Shown here: positions 1 through 8,739 of the stretch, piece by piece
How the letters are laid out: each line of letters starts with the position of its first letter
How positions within the stretch are numbered: position 1 is the first letter of the stretch
DNA from: Vibrio cincinnatiensis DSM 19608
Lineage (GTDB): Bacteria; Pseudomonadota; Gammaproteobacteria; Enterobacterales; Vibrionaceae
Length of the DNA stretch: 64,000 bases
Assembly: GCF_900167345.1 (NCBI RefSeq)
Contig: NZ_FUXB01000003.1
Coordinates: forward strand, 1 to 64,000
Direction of reading: 5' to 3'
Position numbers and translations under genes: made by a program
Notes under the pieces: generated by a model
Databases searched by the model: none
What the model saw: the letters and a program-made list of their open reading frames with translations, nothing else
Told to the model about the DNA's origin: nothing

Positions 1-1
1 T

Positions 2-340
2 TCAATTCGACAAGAATCGGCAGTAGCAACAGAGCAAGATGTGAGTATTCGTTACTACATATGCTCTAAAGAATTGGAAGCTCAAACGTTACTTGAAGCG
101 ACTCGTTCTCACTGGGGTGTAGAGGTCATGCATTGGTCACTTGATACTGCATTTTGTGAGGACAATTCGCGTATTAGAGCGGACGATCGAGCAGAGGCTT
201 TTGCAAGGATCAGGCAGATCTGTTTGAACCTATTAAAGAGCGAAACCACGTTTAAAGGTGGTATCAAACGTAAACGGATGAACTGCGCAATGGATGAAAA
301 CTACTTAAGTAAGGTTCTCGAAAGCCTTACAGGGCAGTGA
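2..340 (+). pseudogene. ISAs1-family transposase, C-terminal part (cut by window edge)
   Basis: The frame is open from base 2 and ends with TGA at 338-340. It encodes the C-terminal ~110 residues of an ISAs1-family DDE transposase: RYYICSKEL, then a SHWGVE block, then FCEDNSRIR and LNLLKSE, which are the family's usual closing blocks. The N-terminal two thirds lie outside the window, so intactness cannot be judged here. The insertion removed the start of the hydrolase gene that follows at about 358. A homologous scrap with an in-frame stop is found at 6115-6240, so the region held at least two copies of this element. The family call is secure; the exact IS name is not. Confidence 0.8.
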
Positions 341-357
341 TGTTCATGCGGTTTCCG

Positions 358-831
358 TGCGGTGGCATCGTGGGTTATCGGCTAGCAGCACAAGAGCCAG
401 AAAGAGTGTCTTGTTTGGTGACACTAGGTTCGCAGTGGCGATTGGAGGCAGATGACCCATCAATTGAATTGCTAAGTGGTTTGACGGCTGAATTTTGGGT
501 ATCAAGGTTTGCAGATGATGTTGCATTTTATGAGACATCAAATCCTAAACCAGATTTTCCTAAGCTTGTAGACATGGTAAAAGCCGTTTGGCTGGATATA
601 ACAGAAACTGGCTATCCAGATGAGTTAGTTGAAAAAATTTGTTGCCCGACGTTAGTAATGCGAGGTGATAATGACTTCTTGTTTTCGTTGGATGAGGCGG
701 TGGCTTTAAAGTCGAAAATCGCAGGTTGTAGTTTTGCCAATATCCCATTGACAGCACATTCATCTCACCAAGAGTCACCAGAATTAGTGGGTGAAATGCT
801 AAAACAGTTCATGTCGCAGCACAAAAACTAA
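358..831 (+). pseudogene. alpha/beta-hydrolase cassette gene, 5' end removed by ISAs1 insertion
   Basis: About 155 C-terminal residues of an alpha/beta-hydrolase remain. They include the GGIVGYRLAAQEPERV helix that follows the nucleophile elbow, the strand PTLVMRGDNDFLF carrying the acidic catalytic residue, and a late His segment (TAHSSHQESPELV). The nucleophile elbow (normally G-x-S-x-G-G) is gone: the bases before GG derive from the IS end, and the ATG seen at 337 lies within the IS junction. The stop codon at 829-831 merges with the start of an attC site, so this was an integron cassette gene. Substrate unknown; not expected to be active. Confidence 0.7.
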
Positions 832-950
832 CAAACGCCTCAAAGGGACTGCCAACGCGTGGCGTTTTCAGTCCCAATGAACCGCGGTGGTTGCAGTTGT
901 TGTGTTTGAGTTTAGTGTTATGCGTTGTCAGCCCCTTAGGCGGGCGTTAG
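829..950 (+). repeat. attC recombination site (VCR-like)
   Basis: It begins TAACAAACGCC right at the hydrolase stop codon and ends in the core GGGCGTTAG. In between is the CAACGCGTGGCG segment typical of Vibrio cholerae repeats. At ~122 nt it fits the VCR class. It marks the downstream end of the hydrolase cassette and gives the array orientation: cassette genes on the plus strand, integrase expected to the left of the window. Confidence 0.85.
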
Positions 951-977
951 CCGACTTCTAGCACCTTACTCATCAGT

Positions 978-1005
978 AAGTGTATACTTAGCCAAGTTTT
1001 ACTTA
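978..1005 (+). promoter_or_regulatory. operator-like double repeat upstream of the Fic cassette gene
   Basis: Two related blocks, AAGTGTATACTTA (978-990) and AAGTTTTACTTA (994-1005), each nearly self-complementary, lie 18 nt before the ATG at 1023. Paired, near-palindromic repeats this close to a start codon are typical of autoregulated toxin-antitoxin-like cassettes. That function is inferred; no binding protein is shown. Confidence 0.35.
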
Positions 1006-1022
1006 CATTGAAGAAGAACACC

Positions 1023-1736
1023 ATGACAGCATTGACTGATAACATGTGGAATATGAAACCAAATATACCGTTGGCTAAACAACTTGCCAAAAGAGATGTA
1101 CCAGCTTTGGTTTATGACGCTGTTAACCTCGAGGGTGTTGCAATGACTTTACCTGAGGTGCAAACCATTCTTGATGGGATCACCGTAGGTGGCCATCGTA
1201 TTAGTGATCAAAATATGGCAATGAACCAAGCTCGAGCATGGGAGCTCATTTTTGGCTTAGTTGATCAAGGTGAGTTTCAATTTAATAAAGAAACCGCCTT
1301 AAAAATCCACAATATCGCTGGCAAAGAAGAAGCGTTAGAGTGGGGTAAATTTCGCTCTGGTTACGTTTCTATTACGGGTTCAGAGTATGAGCCTCCTGCT
1401 CCAGATGCGTTGGACGAAAAATGGCTTGAAGTTGAGAGTCAGGTGAATAGCGAATCTGATGTTTACGATCAAGCAATTACTGCATTTTTACAAATGGCAC
1501 GCGCTCAATTTTTTTGGGATGTTAACAAACGTACAGGCCGGTTCATGATGAACGGCATTTTGTTAGCTAACGGTTTCCCTATCATTAATGTGCAAGCCAA
1601 GCGTCAGCAAGAGTTTAATACGCTCATGCTCGACTTCTATTCTTCTAATGACATGACAGCAATGAATAAGTTTTTACGTAGCTGTTTGGATGAAAAAATC
1701 ATTCGTAATTTCAAGCTAGATCTGAAAATCGGCTAA
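1023..1736 (+). CDS. Fic-domain protein with altered catalytic motif (integron cassette)
   Basis: A 237-aa Fic/DOC-superfamily protein. The motif H-x-F-x-(D/E)-G-N-(G/K)-R reads Q162-F-F-W-D-V-N-K-R here. The catalytic His is Gln and the first Gly is Val, while the phosphate-contacting N-K-R and a later Arg are kept. An N-terminal VNLEG segment (about residue 40) resembles the inhibitory helix of self-inhibited Fic AMP-transferases. ATG 1023 was chosen over the upstream TTG at 1008 because AAGAAG lies just before it. The gene sits alone between two attC sites. It could be a decayed toxin, a Fic with another activity, or an immunity-like remnant. Fold assignment is firm; activity is doubtful. 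Confidence 0.8.
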   Translation: MTALTDNMWNMKPNIPLAKQLAKRDVPALVYDAVNLEGVAMTLPEVQTILDGITVGGHRISDQNMAMNQARAWELIFGLVDQGEFQFNKETALKIHNIAGKEEALEWGKFRSGYVSITGSEYEPPAPDALDEKWLEVESQVNSESDVYDQAITAFLQMARAQFFWDVNKRTGRFMMNGILLANGFPIINVQAKRQQEFNTLMLDFYSSNDMTAMNKFLRSCLDEKIIRNFKLDLKIG

Positions 1737-1852
1737 CAAACTGTTCAAGTAGATTCGGCATGCGTGGCATTTTTGGTTTGCAGTGATTTTAGTGGTTACG
1801 TAGTGATGCAGAGACTCTTGTAATGCATGCCTCACTACTTAACAGGGCGTTA
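1733..1852 (+). repeat. attC site (VCR-like) after the Fic cassette
   Basis: It starts with TAACAAACTG overlapping the Fic stop codon and ends CAGGGCGTTA, with CATGCGTGGCAT in the variable stem. About 120 nt. It closes the Fic cassette and opens the ORF-less cassette. Confidence 0.8.
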
Positions 1853-2230
1853 TGTAACCGTAGAGAAAAAGACCACAATATATTGAAAATTAAAGTGTTT
1901 TTATGATTTTTTTACTTTGAATTTAGCTTCTACTTTGCCTGTTTGATACATTTAACGGATTGTTTTTTATTAGTTATTTTTTAATTTATAAACCCAGTTG
2001 TGTTCATATTGGTTTAGTTTTCGTCTTTTTGTCCTTCGAGTCTTTATTCAGCATTTAATGGTAAAGTGGGTTTGCGTTCAGCTTGTCTATAGTCATGATC
2101 CACAGAATCAAGTTACTTTTGTGGTTGCCAGAATTTTTTCTACTGGGTCAATGCTGACTTTTCATGTAAGTTAAATCGTGTTTGGTGATGCTGTTTTTGG
2201 TAATGCTTTGAAATTATTGGTAAAATTACA
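1853..2230 (+). other. ORF-less integron cassette, first copy
   Basis: This is the body of a cassette between two attC sites, AT-rich and without a reading frame of credible length on either strand. Bases 1853-2093 recur at 2353-2593 with roughly seven mismatches in 241. Cassettes without ORFs are known in Vibrio integrons and may carry promoters or small RNAs; neither is demonstrated here. Confidence 0.6.
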
Positions 2231-2353
2231 TAACAAAGCATTTAAGAGGGACAATCAACGCGTGGCATTTTTGGTTTGGATGAGCATTTGAGGTTACGGC
2301 TGGTTAGTTTGAGTTCAGCTGTTTGCGTTGCTTGCCCCTTAATGCGGCGTTAT
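2231..2353 (+). repeat. attC site (VCR-like) after the first ORF-less cassette
   Basis: It starts TAACAAAGCATTTAAG, contains CAACGCGTGGCATTT and ends GCGGCGTTA. About 123 nt, matching the preceding sites in layout. Confidence 0.8.
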
Positions 2354-2593
2354 GTAACCGTAGAGAAAAAGACCACAATATATTGAAAATTAAAGTGTTT
2401 TTATGATTTCTTTACTTTGAACTTAGCTTCTAGTTTGTCTGTTTGATACTTTTAACTGATTGTTTTTTATTAGTTATTTTTTAATTTATAAACCCAGTTG
2501 TGTTCATATTGGTTTAGTTTTCGTCTTCTTGTCCTTCGAGTCTTTATTCAGCATTTAATGGTAAAGTGGGTTTGCGTTCAGCTTGTCTATAGT
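2353..2593 (+). repeat. second copy of the ORF-less cassette, truncated by an IS
   Basis: It matches 1853-2093 at a constant offset of exactly 500 nt with no indels seen and about 97% identity. The copy stops at CTATAGT, where the IS3-family element begins, so the rest of the cassette and its attC are missing. What follows the IS belongs to a different cassette. Confidence 0.8.
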
Positions 2594-2650
2594 TGAATCG
2601 CCACTGATTTCCTAGACGCCTTTTAGTTAGATAAACTAGCTAAAAAAGAG

Positions 2651-2935
2651 GTGTCCATGAGCCATAAACGTTACCCCGAACAATTCAAAATCGAAGCAGT
2701 GAAACAAGTCACTGTTGCCGGCCATTCTGTTGCTGATGTTGCTCAGCGTTTAGGTACCACCACACACAGTCTTTACGCCTGGATTAAGCGCTATGGTCCT
2801 GACTCTGAGGAACACCTTCAGCAGTCTGCTGAGTCCGCAGAAATTCGACGATTACAAAAAGAGCTTAAGCGTGTTACTGAAGAACGTGACCTGTTAAAAA
2901 AAGCCGCGGCGTACTTCGCAAGCCACCCCGAGTAA
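2651..2935 (+). CDS. IS3-family OrfA (HTH protein)
   Basis: A 94-aa OrfA with a Cro/HTH_21-type helix-turn-helix in the first 50 residues (FKIEAVKQVTVAGHSVADVA) and a C-terminal leucine-zipper-like helix (EIRRLQKELKRVTEERDLLKKA). The ATG at 2657, two codons after the GTG at 2651, is an equally likely start. In IS3 elements a programmed -1 frameshift near the end of orfA normally yields the OrfAB transposase. Here orfB is broken, so OrfA alone could only act as a regulator of element ends. Confidence 0.8.
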   Translation: MSMSHKRYPEQFKIEAVKQVTVAGHSVADVAQRLGTTTHSLYAWIKRYGPDSEEHLQQSAESAEIRRLQKELKRVTEERDLLKKAAAYFASHPE

Positions 2936-2973
2936 GATACGCCTTTATCCAAGAGCATCATCACAGCCACTCT

Positions 2974-3739
2974 GTGCGACATCTGTGTCAGTTGTTTGAT
3001 GTTCATCCGAGCGGGTATTACGCGTGGAGGAGCTGCGCAAAGTCGAAGCTACAACGTGACAATGAACGACTTACAGGCCAACTCAAACAATGTTGGCTTG
3101 AGTCTGGTGGCGTCTATGGATACCGTAAACTCCATCGAGATCTGCGTGATCTTGGCGAGCAATGCGGTATTAATCGTGTGCATCGCCTGATGCAGCGAGC
3201 AGGACTGCGAGCGCAAGTTGGCTATCGAAAACCGAGAGCTCCTAGTGGTGAGCAACACGTTGTTACGCCAAATCGTTTAGAACGGCAATTCGATCCATTA
3301 GCGCCCAACACAGCTTGGGTAACGGATATTACGTACATCAAAACGCATGAAGGCTGGCTCTATCGTGGCGCTGTAATGGACTTGTTCTCACGACGAATAA
3401 TTGGTTGGTCAATGGGCAGTCGTATCACCAAAGAGCTTGCGTTAGATGCTTTATTGATGGCGGTATGGCGTCGTAAACCTGCTGGCAAAGTGCTGGTTCA
3501 TTCAGATCAAGGAAGCCAATACACGAGCCATGATTGGAGTGAGTTTCTTTCAACTGCTGAAACGTGAACGAATTAAGCGAAAAATCTATGCGACCAGGGA
3601 CGACGCAAAGATGGATGTGTTTAATTATATAGAGATGTTTTACAACCCGAAACGACAGCATAGTTCCAATGATGGGCTATCACCGTTAGAGTATGAACGT
3701 CAGTATTTTAATGAGGCTAAAAGTCGTCTACTGAAGTAG
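2974..3739 (+). pseudogene. IS3-family OrfB integrase, internal deletion and frameshift
   Basis: The rve/DDE domain is readable in one frame up to GSQYTSHDWSEFL, including WVTDITYI with the first Asp and HSDQGSQY with the second. The sequence then jumps to FFQLLKRERIKRK and NYIEMFYNPKRQHSS in another frame. The missing piece, about 25 residues, normally carries the third catalytic acid (SRRGNCxDNAxxE). The deletion therefore removes the DDE glutamate and shifts frame. The N-terminal HTH_21 domain is normal. This copy cannot transpose by itself. Confidence 0.85.
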
Positions 3740-3749
3740 TGGCGATTCA

Positions 3750-3951
3750 GTCAGATGCGCCGGAGGGATACATTCATAAAATGTTGCCTGCGGTAGTAGG
3801 TGTTGAAATTGAGGTAGAGTCACTTAGTGGTCAATGGAAATTAAGCCAGAATCATCCAGAGATAAATCAACAGGGTGTTGTTGACGGCTTGTCATCCAAA
3901 GATGATACAAGCTCACAGGTTATCGCTTCACTCATGAGCGCTAATCTTTGA
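3750..3951 (+). pseudogene. PaiB-like FMN-binding regulator, C-terminal tail
   Basis: About 66 residues survive after the IS end. The segment MLPAVVGVEIEVESLSGQW followed by KLSQN and QQGVVDGL matches the C-terminus of PaiB-family FMN-binding negative transcriptional regulators. The apparent start at 3739 lies inside the IS. The stop at 3949-3951 is followed nine bases later by an attC start, so this was a cassette gene. Upstream two thirds are missing. Confidence 0.65.
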
Positions 3952-3957
3952 CAAGAA

Positions 3958-4003
3958 TGCTAATAAACGGTTCAAGAGGGACAACCAACGCGTGGCATTT
4001 TTA
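3958..4003 (+). repeat. truncated attC site
   Basis: The 5' half of a VCR-like site (CTAATAAACGGTTCAAG followed by CAACGCGTGGCATTTTT) stops where the next IS remnant begins. Without the 3' core it cannot act as a normal recombination site. Confidence 0.7.
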
Positions 4004-4862
4004 CCATGCGTTGGTTTTTTATTATAGCGTTCTGGTCTTTTCTGGCGATGTTCCATCAACACCTTTGCTCGACGTTCCAAGATCTGCTTGTCTTTTCCAC
4101 TATGGCGCTCTAATGGTGTGACAAAGTTTAAGCGATTATGTTTGGGTTCGGTGTTATACCAGACAACGAATTCGGCTACCCAAGCTCGACACCACTAAAG
4201 CCTTTCGATGGCCAATTTGGCACGTATTTCAATGTGCGGAATAAGGATTCAACATACGGATTGTCATCGCTGACTTGTGGGCGACTGTAGGACGAGATAA
4301 TACCAGTTCTTCCATCTTGGCTTTAAACGTCAATGATTTCATTGGAGCACCTTTATCCGGTAATGTCGGGACGATTTGACTCGGTGGTAAACTTGCGTAT
4401 TCAGGTGCGTTACTGACTTCAACGATCAACTGCCTTTCTTGCCTCGAGATCTTGTTTAATGGTTCGGGTCGCTATCGGCCTTTGATCTTCTTGTATTTCG
4501 CCGCTCTGATATCAGCGACGGTAAGTGCGTAAATCGATCTCAGCTTCATGATAGGCATTCTCTAATCGGCAGCCGTTTTGGCGAGGCTCATGGATGAGTG
4601 CAACCAAACTTCGCCTTTCATCGGTTGAGGTTAATCGTCCTCGGGTTCTTCCCCGTAAAAGGCTCTGAGATTTTTCTCAGCATCAAAAGCGCGGTGGTTT
4701 TTGCCAGCGCTTTTTCTTTTGCTACTTTCACTACTGAACGAGAGTATGGAGGCTGTAACTTTTTCAATATAGCTTCTTTTCTTTCCAGAGAATAACGAGA
4801 CATTTTCTACTCTGTTATCGCCCCTAATTGGTTAAAATTTAACAGTGACAACAATCCTGCCA
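4003..4862 (-). mobile_element. IS3-family element remnant, internally deleted, minus strand
   Basis: Minus-strand reading gives scattered pieces of one IS3-type transposase pair. OrfA's start (MSRYSLERKEAILKKL) is fused by deletion to its end (KALAKTTALLMLRK). Then come ASLPPSQIVPTLPDKG of orfB, and the C-terminus PYVESLFRTLKYVPNWPSKGF through NRLNFVTPLERH. Stops, frame changes and large gaps lie between them, and the catalytic core is missing. The remnant overwrites the 3' half of the attC at 3958 and abuts the next IS at 4865. Confidence 0.75.
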
Positions 4863-4866
4863 GTGG

Positions 4867-6045
<1,179 letters not shown>

Positions 6046-6114
6046 AGTTTCACCTGTAATGCTATAAGGTGCATCTTAACACCTCTAATCAGGTGGCCAA
6101 ATTCACTATGCCAC

Positions 6115-6398
6115 TACACCATTCGTCAAGAATAAGCAGTGGCTCAAGAGTCAGAAGTAACGGTTCGATATTATATTAGTTCGAAAGCGCTCAGTGATAA
6201 AGAATTATTAAATGCTTCACGTTCGTACTGGTTAGTCGAGTTGATTTATGCTGAAGACTACCAAACTATCGAAGAAGTACGAATGGGGATCTTCGAATAT
6301 ATCGAGATTTATTACAATCGAAATAGAAAGCACTCAGCGTTGGGGTATGTGAGTCCAGTTGCGTTTGAAAGTGTGTAGCTATATTGTGTCCACTTTTG
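6115..6398 (+). pseudogene. chimeric scrap: ISAs1 transposase fragment joined to an IS3 OrfB tail
   Basis: Bases 6115-6240 encode IRQE-stop-AVAQESEVTVRYYISSKAL, homologous to the ISAs1 fragment at 2-130 but with an in-frame stop. At about 6241 it passes in frame into an IS3-type OrfB C-terminus (FEYIEIYYNRNRKHSALGYVSPVAFE), ending at 6378 and followed by an IS-end-like TGTGTCCACTTTT. This is the debris of two nested or recombined insertions, not a gene. The 79-residue frame starting at GTG 6139 is coincidental. Confidence 0.75.
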
Positions 6399-6415
6399 GG
6401 TGGGGAAAACTATTT

Positions 6416-6997
6416 ATGGAACGATTTATTTTTTTTCTAGCGATAATATGGGTTAGTTGTGCAAATGCTGATGACTCATTGTCAGCTCTAGTCGAAGCAG
6501 CAAAGGAAAGGACTAATTATTCAGTTGCTTACGATGGAAGTTACATCAAAATTGGCTATCCTAATGGGGATGTCCCTCCTAATATTGGTGTATGTACCGA
6601 TGTTGTTATTCGTAGTTACAGAAAATTGGGTGTAGATCTGCAAGTATTGGTTCATGAGGATATGCGTGACAATTTTTCATCGTATCCATCAAATAGGATT
6701 TGGGGGCTATCGAAGCCAGACCGAAACATTGATCACCGTCGAGTACCAAACTTACAGGTTTTTTTCAGGCGAAATGGCCAAAGTTTACCAATAAGTGCTG
6801 AAGGTTTAAGCTATAAGGCGGGAGATATCGTCACGTGGGTACTACCAGGTAATTTACCTCATATAGGGATAGTGACGAATGAGCTGTCAGGAGATAAGAA
6901 AAGACGGCTGATCGTCCACAATATTGGTTCAGGCCCAGTACTCGAAGATATGCTATTTGATTTTAAAATTACAGGCCATTTTCGTTACGAACCATAA
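6416..6997 (+). CDS. DUF1287-family exported protein
   Basis: A 193-aa protein with an N-terminal signal peptide (residues 1-18, ending SCANA). The body matches the DUF1287 family: IGYPNGDVPPNIGVCTDVVIRSYR, IDHRRVPNLQVFF, YKAGDIVTWVLP and LPHIGIV. The conserved Cys in GVCTD and the later His (LPHIG) suggest an NlpC/P60-like Cys-His fold, but the reaction is unknown. ATG 6416 is preferred over the upstream GTG at 6359 because only 6416 gives a clean signal peptide. The promoter region was overwritten by IS debris ending about 6398, so expression may be altered. First chromosomal gene to the right of the cassette debris. Confidence 0.75.
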   Translation: MERFIFFLAIIWVSCANADDSLSALVEAAKERTNYSVAYDGSYIKIGYPNGDVPPNIGVCTDVVIRSYRKLGVDLQVLVHEDMRDNFSSYPSNRIWGLSKPDRNIDHRRVPNLQVFFRRNGQSLPISAEGLSYKAGDIVTWVLPGNLPHIGIVTNELSGDKKRRLIVHNIGSGPVLEDMLFDFKITGHFRYEP

Positions 6998-7072
6998 GTA
7001 TTTAAGAGAACCTCAACACGAGACTTGTTACTATACGTTGGTTATGGTGATTACGATGTTATACACTAATGT

Positions 7073-7900
7073 TCATTTCTTGATGGGCAATTCTTCACGC
7101 TGGCCCCATTCTGTCCATGAACCGTCATACACCGCAAGGTTTGGGTAATCGCAGAGATAAGCGGCAAGCAGAACAATACAAGCGGTTACCCCAGAGCCGC
7201 AGCTAAAAAGGTACTCATCAGCGGAAGGTAAGGTTTGGGCGAGAATCGATGTGAGTTCTGACGGTGACTTCATTTTATGGCCATTCATTAATTGACCAAA
7301 TGGTAGGTTACACGAATGTGGGATATGTCCACTGCGTACGCCCACTCTTGGCTCCGGGACTTGAGCTAAAAACCGTTCTTGAGAACGAGCGTCGATCGTG
7401 AGGCTAGTGGGGTCGGTGATTTTATTGAAAACATAGCCGGCATCGACAAAATGGTGAGGTTGAAGCTTTCCAGCAAAATCACCTCGGCTTGAAATGGGGG
7501 AATATTCTTGAGTGACTTTATAACCAGCAGCTTTCCACTCGGGGAGTCCTCCATCTAAAATATAGACGTGCTTATGACCAAAGGCGCGAAACATCCACCA
7601 AGCGCGAGGTGAAGCAAACGTCCCACTATTGTCGTAAACCACAATGATGGCATTTTGATTGATTCCCAATGTTTGTGCGAGAAAATTAAAACGAAGCTCA
7701 TCAGGCATCATATGCGGCAGAGTGCTGTAGATATCGCAAAACTCTTTATCGTAATTAAAGCGGCGCGCCCCAGGGATTCTATTGAGCCAATCTTTCTCCG
7801 TTTCATTAGGAATTTGAAATTCAATACTGCAATCGAGGATGATGACTTCTGGAGAGGCTAAGTGCTGAGATAGCCAAGCTGGAGTTACGAGTGGAGACAT
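7073..7900 (-). CDS. sseA: 3-mercaptopyruvate sulfurtransferase
   Basis: A 275-aa protein with two rhodanese domains. The catalytic loop in the second domain is CGSGVTA with the active Cys at residue 234. The CGSGVT loop is the 3-mercaptopyruvate sulfurtransferase version, as opposed to the CRxGxx[R/T] of thiosulfate sulfurtransferases. Domain 1 holds the inactive rhodanese fold with VVYDNSGTFASPRAWW. It transfers sulfur from 3-mercaptopyruvate to thiol acceptors or cyanide in the cytoplasm. RBS AGGAA lies before ATG. It follows moeB on the same strand 72 nt downstream and may be co-transcribed with moeAB; a sulfur-transfer role beside molybdopterin genes is plausible but inferred. Confidence 0.9.
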   Translation of the reverse strand: MSPLVTPAWLSQHLASPEVIILDCSIEFQIPNETEKDWLNRIPGARRFNYDKEFCDIYSTLPHMMPDELRFNFLAQTLGINQNAIIVVYDNSGTFASPRAWWMFRAFGHKHVYILDGGLPEWKAAGYKVTQEYSPISSRGDFAGKLQPHHFVDAGYVFNKITDPTSLTIDARSQERFLAQVPEPRVGVRSGHIPHSCNLPFGQLMNGHKMKSPSELTSILAQTLPSADEYLFSCGSGVTACIVLLAAYLCDYPNLAVYDGSWTEWGQREELPIKK

Positions 7901-7972
7901 GGTTCCTATTCCTTAAGTGAGAAAATATGGCTGGGTGTTCTTATCATCAGTGCCCTGTCGTCTTTTTCGTGA

Positions 7973-8731
7973 TCATGATTGAGCATGACAAATAGGGCAG
8001 TGAGCCTGTTTGGGTAATTTCATTTCTCGCCATGTCATGCTTAGTGCATCGAGCATCAATATTTTTCCGCTTAACGGCTGACCATAATGCGCGATAACTT
8101 TGATGGCTTCCATCGCTTGTACTGCACCGATAATACCCACCACTGGAGCCATAACTCCCGCTTCTACACAGGTGAGCGCATGGTTGCCAAATAAGGCGCT
8201 TAAACATTGGTAACATGGTTCGTCAGCGTGTTGATACATAAACACACTGACTTGCCCTTCCATTCGAATCGCGGCTCCGGAAACTAAAGGCGTTTTATTT
8301 TGGTAGCATAGGCGGTTAAGTTGGTTACGAGTATCAACATTATCACACGCATCTAATACGAGAGTATGAGTTGCAACAAGCATATTCAACGCTTCATCAT
8401 CTAAACGCTGTGCAACCGTTGTGATGTTTACATGTGGGTTTAGTTTATGCAGTGACTCAGCCGCCGAATCCACTTTATAGCGGCCTATGTCTGTATCAGT
8501 GTGCAGCACTTGGCGTTGAAGGTTAGACAATTCAACCACATCGTCATCAATGAGGGTCAGGTGACCAATGCCTGCGGTCGCTAAGTATTGACTTGCCGCG
8601 CAGCCTAATCCCCCCGCACCAAGCACTAAAATAGAACTCTGTTTTAATGCTTCTTGTCCATCAAAGTCAAAAGCTTTTAGGGTGATCTGGCGGTTATAAC
8701 GCAGCATTTCTTGATCAGACAAAATATCCAT
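7973..8731 (-). CDS. moeB: molybdopterin-synthase adenylyltransferase MoeB
   Basis: A 252-aa E1-like enzyme that adenylates the C-terminal Gly of MoaD so that it can be thiocarboxylated. The nucleotide-binding LGAGGLGCAASQYLATAG is at residues 36-53. DACDN follows, and zinc Cys pairs occur as CYQC and CPIC. Length equals the family norm (~249 aa). ATG 8731 has an AGGA 6-7 nt upstream. It begins 8 nt after the moeA stop, so the two form an operon with moeA first. Confidence 0.95.
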   Translation of the reverse strand: MDILSDQEMLRYNRQITLKAFDFDGQEALKQSSILVLGAGGLGCAASQYLATAGIGHLTLIDDDVVELSNLQRQVLHTDTDIGRYKVDSAAESLHKLNPHVNITTVAQRLDDEALNMLVATHTLVLDACDNVDTRNQLNRLCYQNKTPLVSGAAIRMEGQVSVFMYQHADEPCYQCLSALFGNHALTCVEAGVMAPVVGIIGAVQAMEAIKVIAHYGQPLSGKILMLDALSMTWREMKLPKQAHCPICHAQS

Positions 8732-8739
8732 GTGTTTTC

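Larger units (their letters stand above)
2594..3749 (+). mobile_element. IS3-family element with an internal deletion
   Basis: The ends are inverted repeats, TGAATCGCCACT at 2594 and AGTGGCGATTCA ending at 3749. Pairing continues inward through a TAGACG block. Length is 1156 bp, shorter than the usual ~1.2-1.3 kb. It carries orfA plus a damaged orfB. No clear 3-bp target duplication flanks it (AGT before, GTC after), and the flanks belong to different cassettes, so deletion or recombination followed insertion. Confidence 0.85.

Noticed and set aside
2996..3258. Overlapping small frames inside IS orfB
   Set aside because: Shadows of the orfB frame, without any family features.
4598..4795. Plus-strand 65-codon frame in the IS remnant
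   Set aside because: It is antisense to readable pieces of the IS3 OrfA remnant; the minus-strand reading has clear homology.
6139..6378. A 79-residue ORF that could look like a novel gene
   Set aside because: Its two halves match transposases of two different IS families; it is a recombination scrap.
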